NCBI GenBank assembly: GCA_017307755.1
Contig: JAFKGQ010000011.1
Span: 248,001-312,000 of the forward strand
From: Chitinophagaceae bacterium
GTDB taxonomy: Bacteria; Bacteroidota; Bacteroidia; Chitinophagales; Chitinophagaceae
Length of the DNA: 64,000 nucleotides
Reading direction: 5' to 3'
Shown here: positions 62,501 to 64,000 of the stretch, one piece after another
Layout of the letters: each line of letters starts with the position of its first letter
How positions within the stretch are numbered: the stretch's first letter is position 1
Translations under genes and position numbers: made by a program
The notes under the pieces: model-generated
Told to the model about the DNA's origin: nothing
What the model saw: the letters and a program-made list of their open reading frames with translations, nothing else
The model's database searches: none

Positions 62501-62720
62501 AGCTAAATTGAATGACCTCTCCGGACGATGCTGTTATTTCAAATTTACCTTCCGAATTTGTTTGTGTGGCGCGCGAAGTCCCTTTCACCCTGACGGTAAC
62601 GCCATCCAACGGCGAACCATCCGCTTTTCCCGTGACTACTCCATTTACTTTGAATGTTTGTGCTTGCGCAGAGAAAGAAAAAAAGATAAGCATAAGCCCG
62701 GCGAGCAGCTTCTTCTTCAT
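59559..62720 (-). CDS. SusC/RagA-like TonB-dependent outer-membrane transporter
   Basis: A 1053-residue protein. After the signal peptide (about 20 residues) comes a carboxypeptidase-regulatory-like CarbopepD domain (VNGVVTGKADGSPLDGVTV, up to about 95), a TonB-box-like VVTALG near 110, the plug (VRVTNSQGEMGSSRIVIRGE, FVVNGLPVDNS, VESISFLKGPNSAALYGS) and a 22-strand beta barrel ending in GINLNFKF. The substrate, probably a glycan or peptide, cannot be told from sequence, because no polysaccharide lyase or hydrolase gene is adjacent. Confidence 0.95.
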   Translation of the reverse strand: MKKKLLAGLMLIFFSFSAQAQTFKVNGVVTGKADGSPLDGVTVRVKGTSRATQTNSEGKFEITASSGEVIQFSFIGYQPAEAPASETVLQVSLEQARGTLNEVVVTALGIVRQKKSLGYAVQELKSKDVAGTSEPNLINALEGKVAGVRVTNSQGEMGSSRIVIRGETSISGYNQPLFVVNGLPVDNSQLGAGGSRDFANAIADINPNDVESISFLKGPNSAALYGSRAAQGVVVIKTKTGRKRKGLGITVNSNTSFSNLLTLPKYQNVFGQGASGEFSYKDGAGGGVNDNVDESWGPKMDGRMIPQFFDGTPQPFVPHPDNVKSFFKTGVSFNNGVGIEDAGDKYSYRASVNTQKMFGVIPNSDLGRNNFSLNTTLKLDPRLTLTANINYIQTSSGNLPGAGGKRSTSTMLQFIWMGRQVDMNKLRDHYYSTLSPLNWNNAYYSNPFFVAEQNTVSQRRGRVIGDVGLNYKITDELSAQLRSGTDYYTDRRKLRIAYGTSGTPFGSYEEDAYTVNENNTELTLNYKHKLNSDFSLEVLGGANLRTVSFEENDQKAPRLAVAGVYTLTNSRDPLVSSNYFSKRKVYSLFGSVELGFRNYAFVNFTSRNDWSSTLPTANLSYFYPSISGTFVLSDAFDIHSDVLSYAKLRGGWSKVGADSDPYQLIASYPFITPIFGTNPMLTANTLFPNANLKPEMTTSTEIGAEAGFFRNRVRLDLSLYRSSSFNQILRADVSPATGYYQKLINAGRLNNKGLEVQLGVTAIKSTHFSWDINANYAANRSKLVELDDAGLLKNYLLGSDGTIQTIATVGKAYGSLFGTAFLRNSQGQVIVEDDGTPATNPTNQILGKYTPNWLGGITNTFTFDHFSLSVLVDGSFGGKQYSSTNATGSYTGVLASTLPGRDAAHGGLSYYYPGNNSKLNPVAGTSGPAGEKIYDDGIIFQGVTRDGKSNKTILPASAYYKTLNNFDEAWIYNSSFVKLREVRLGYDVPAEWLRHIGFAGATVTLVGRNLWIIHKNVPNVDPETAFNTGNGQGLEDLSLPGIRSYGINLNFKF

Positions 62721-62757
62721 AACAGTGCTTTTAATGACTCAATGTGTTTTCCAAATG

Positions 62758-62765
62758 CAAATATA
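62758..62765 (-). promoter_or_regulatory. -7 element upstream of the SusC gene
   Basis: TATATTTG (minus strand, 62765 to 62758) matches TAnnTTTG and would give a leader of about 30 nt before the ATG at 62720. No TTG at the usual spacing was seen. Confidence 0.45.
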
Positions 62766-62859
62766 AACCCTACTATATAAGTAGACTAATCTTTTTGTTG
62801 TGCAGATCATGTTTCCAGTGGCACTATTCACATCAAACCCTTGCTGTATCTGAATTAAA

Positions 62860-62890
62860 TTGTCTGTTTGCCTTTTATTTACTACCTTTG
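62860..62890 (+). promoter_or_regulatory. Promoter of the pseudouridine synthase gene
   Basis: TTG (62860-62862), a 20-nt spacer and TACCTTTG (62883-62890) match the Bacteroidota -33/-7 consensus. Transcription would start near 62897 and leave a leader of about 36 nt. Confidence 0.65.
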
Positions 62891-62932
62891 TCAATTGTCA
62901 ATTACTGTTGTAAAACAGCAAATCTTCTGTAT

Positions 62933-64000
62933 ATGCCGAGAAAAACGGATAATTTCAGCAAGTTCTATAACAAAAAGAACAACGCTGCCATCAAAGAGGG
63001 CTTCCGCCAGGAAAAAAAGGCGGCAAAAAAAGAGCGTAAAGAAGCCATCGAAAGACATTTCGAAGCCAAACGCCAGGAAAGGGAAAAACAATTGGCTGCC
63101 GCCGGGTCCGCCGGTACACCCCCAAAAAAACTTCCCGGAAAAAGAACTCCGCCGACAGTCGTGCTCAAAGCCACAGGTAATCCGGCCTCAGCATCGAAGC
63201 CGGCCGATACAGCCCCCCACGACCCTAACACGCTGCCCCTGAACAAATACATCGCACATGGAGGCGTCTGCTCCCGCCGGGACGCGGCCGAACTTATCCG
63301 TCTAGGAAAAGTGGAGGTCAATGGTAAACTCGTCACCGAGCCTGGTACAAAAGTATCTCCCTCGGACCTCGTAAAGGTGGGCGGCAAAAAGGTCACGATA
63401 TCCCGGAACTTTGTTTATATACTGCTTAACAAACCCAAGGACTATATCACTACTACTGACGACCCCCAGGGACGCAAGACGGTGCTCGACCTTATCCGCC
63501 AGGCTACTACCGAACGCGTCTTTCCCGTTGGACGTCTGGACCGCAACACTTCCGGCGTATTGCTGCTGACCAATGACGGCGATCTGTCCCAGAAACTGGC
63601 CCACCCCAAACACGAGATCAAAAAGATCTATCACGTGACGCTGGACAAACCCCTTACAAAAGCCGACTTCGACAAGATCGTGGAAGGCGTAACCCTGGAA
63701 GACGGACTCGCCCACGTCGACGTACTGGCCTATGCCGATACAAAGGATAAGACACAAATAGGGCTGGAGATCCACAGCGGTCGTAACCGCATCGTCCGCC
63801 GCATATTCGAGCACCTGGGTTATGATGTGAGAGGACTGGACCGTGTGATGTATGCAGGGCTCACAAAAAAGAATGTACAACGTGGCCATTGGCGGCTCCT
63901 CACAGAAAAAGAGATCCGCATACTCAAATATTTAAATTCTTCTTTCAGAGGTTCGCTGGCCGCGCCTGCCGCATCCGCTGCAACGGCCTCGCCTGCACCG
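62933..64000 (+). CDS. Pseudouridine synthase of the RluB/RsuA family, 3' end outside the window
   Basis: The open frame of 356 codons begins MPRKTDNFSKFYNKKNNAAI and runs off the window end. The first 95 residues are lysine-rich and unstructured. Then comes an S4 RNA-binding domain (LNKYIAHGGVCSRRDAAELI) and the RsuA/RluB catalytic core: the catalytic Asp in VFPVGRLDRNTSGVLLLTND, followed by the LAHPKHEIKKIYHVTL and GRNRIVRRIFEHLGYDV segments. The C-terminal tail after the core is alanine/serine-rich. It isomerises uridine in large- or small-subunit rRNA. The long N-terminal extension is common in Bacteroidota. Confidence 0.93.
   Translation, partial: MPRKTDNFSKFYNKKNNAAIKEGFRQEKKAAKKERKEAIERHFEAKRQEREKQLAAAGSAGTPPKKLPGKRTPPTVVLKATGNPASASKPADTAPHDPNTLPLNKYIAHGGVCSRRDAAELIRLGKVEVNGKLVTEPGTKVSPSDLVKVGGKKVTISRNFVYILLNKPKDYITTTDDPQGRKTVLDLIRQATTERVFPVGRLDRNTSGVLLLTNDGDLSQKLAHPKHEIKKIYHVTLDKPLTKADFDKIVEGVTLEDGLAHVDVLAYADTKDKTQIGLEIHSGRNRIVRRIFEHLGYDVRGLDRVMYAGLTKKNVQRGHWRLLTEKEIRILKYLNSSFRGSLAAPAASAATASPAP

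Overview
The window looks like a chromosome segment from a Bacteroidota bacterium, most likely of the family Chitinophagaceae. The signs are a SusC/SusD outer-membrane pair, several TnnTTTG-like -7 promoters of the TAnnTTTG type, FtsX-type permeases in the Bacteroidota arrangement, a short NuoG lacking the molybdopterin domain, PepSY-like small secreted proteins, and an almost complete lack of Shine-Dalgarno sequences. The genus cannot be named from sequence reading alone.

Layout. 1-1.1 kb: a Crp/Fnr regulator cut by the window edge and a small secreted protein. 1.3-15.2 kb: one minus-strand operon encoding all 14 subunits of respiratory complex I (nuoA to nuoN), with an extra 69-residue membrane protein between nuoE and nuoF, a recognisable promoter before nuoA, and copies of an intergenic repeat that form the last codons of nuoI and nuoG. 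15.3-18.3 kb: a minus-strand operon for a small membrane protein, a phosphate-binding-like lipoprotein and a TPR protein. 18.5-23.2 kb (plus): a tyrosine phosphatase overlapping hisS, a RhuM-family gene and a large secreted protein. 23.2-23.8 kb (minus): a membrane protein.

24-30.6 kb is the most interesting region: a compact class 1 type I CRISPR-Cas locus (cas6-cas5-cas3-cas8-cas7) with no cas1, cas2 or cas4. Its array starts 7 nt after the cas7 stop codon, so there is no room for a normal leader. The repeats are not identical. Both ends are conserved, but the central 5-6 nt differ from repeat to repeat, and in most copies a short pairing around the loop is kept.

30.6-35.5 kb: a thiolase, a secreted zinc peptidase with a membrane-protein partner, a HigBA-type toxin-antitoxin pair with a twin-palindrome operator, and a small secreted protein. 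36-43.1 kb: two tandem FtsX permeases, a TPR protein, a tiny minus-strand transcription unit for a 15-residue peptide with a strong Shine-Dalgarno sequence (unusual for this phylum), and a lipoprotein. 43.1-48.6 kb (minus): a four-gene DNA-damage operon (short DnaE-type polymerase, DinB, an unknown protein, SRAP/HMCES protein). 48.7-64 kb: a small HTH-like protein, an M20 amidohydrolase, rlmN, a third FtsX permease, an atypical SDR protein, a Spy/CpxP-like protein, an AbiE toxin-antitoxin pair behind direct repeats, a SusC/SusD operon, and a pseudouridine synthase running off the window end.

Three defence or addiction systems (CRISPR-Cas, HigBA, AbiE) and the RhuM gene are scattered among housekeeping genes. 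The cas and AbiE regions look AT-richer by eye than the nuo operon, which would fit horizontal acquisition, but no composition was computed.
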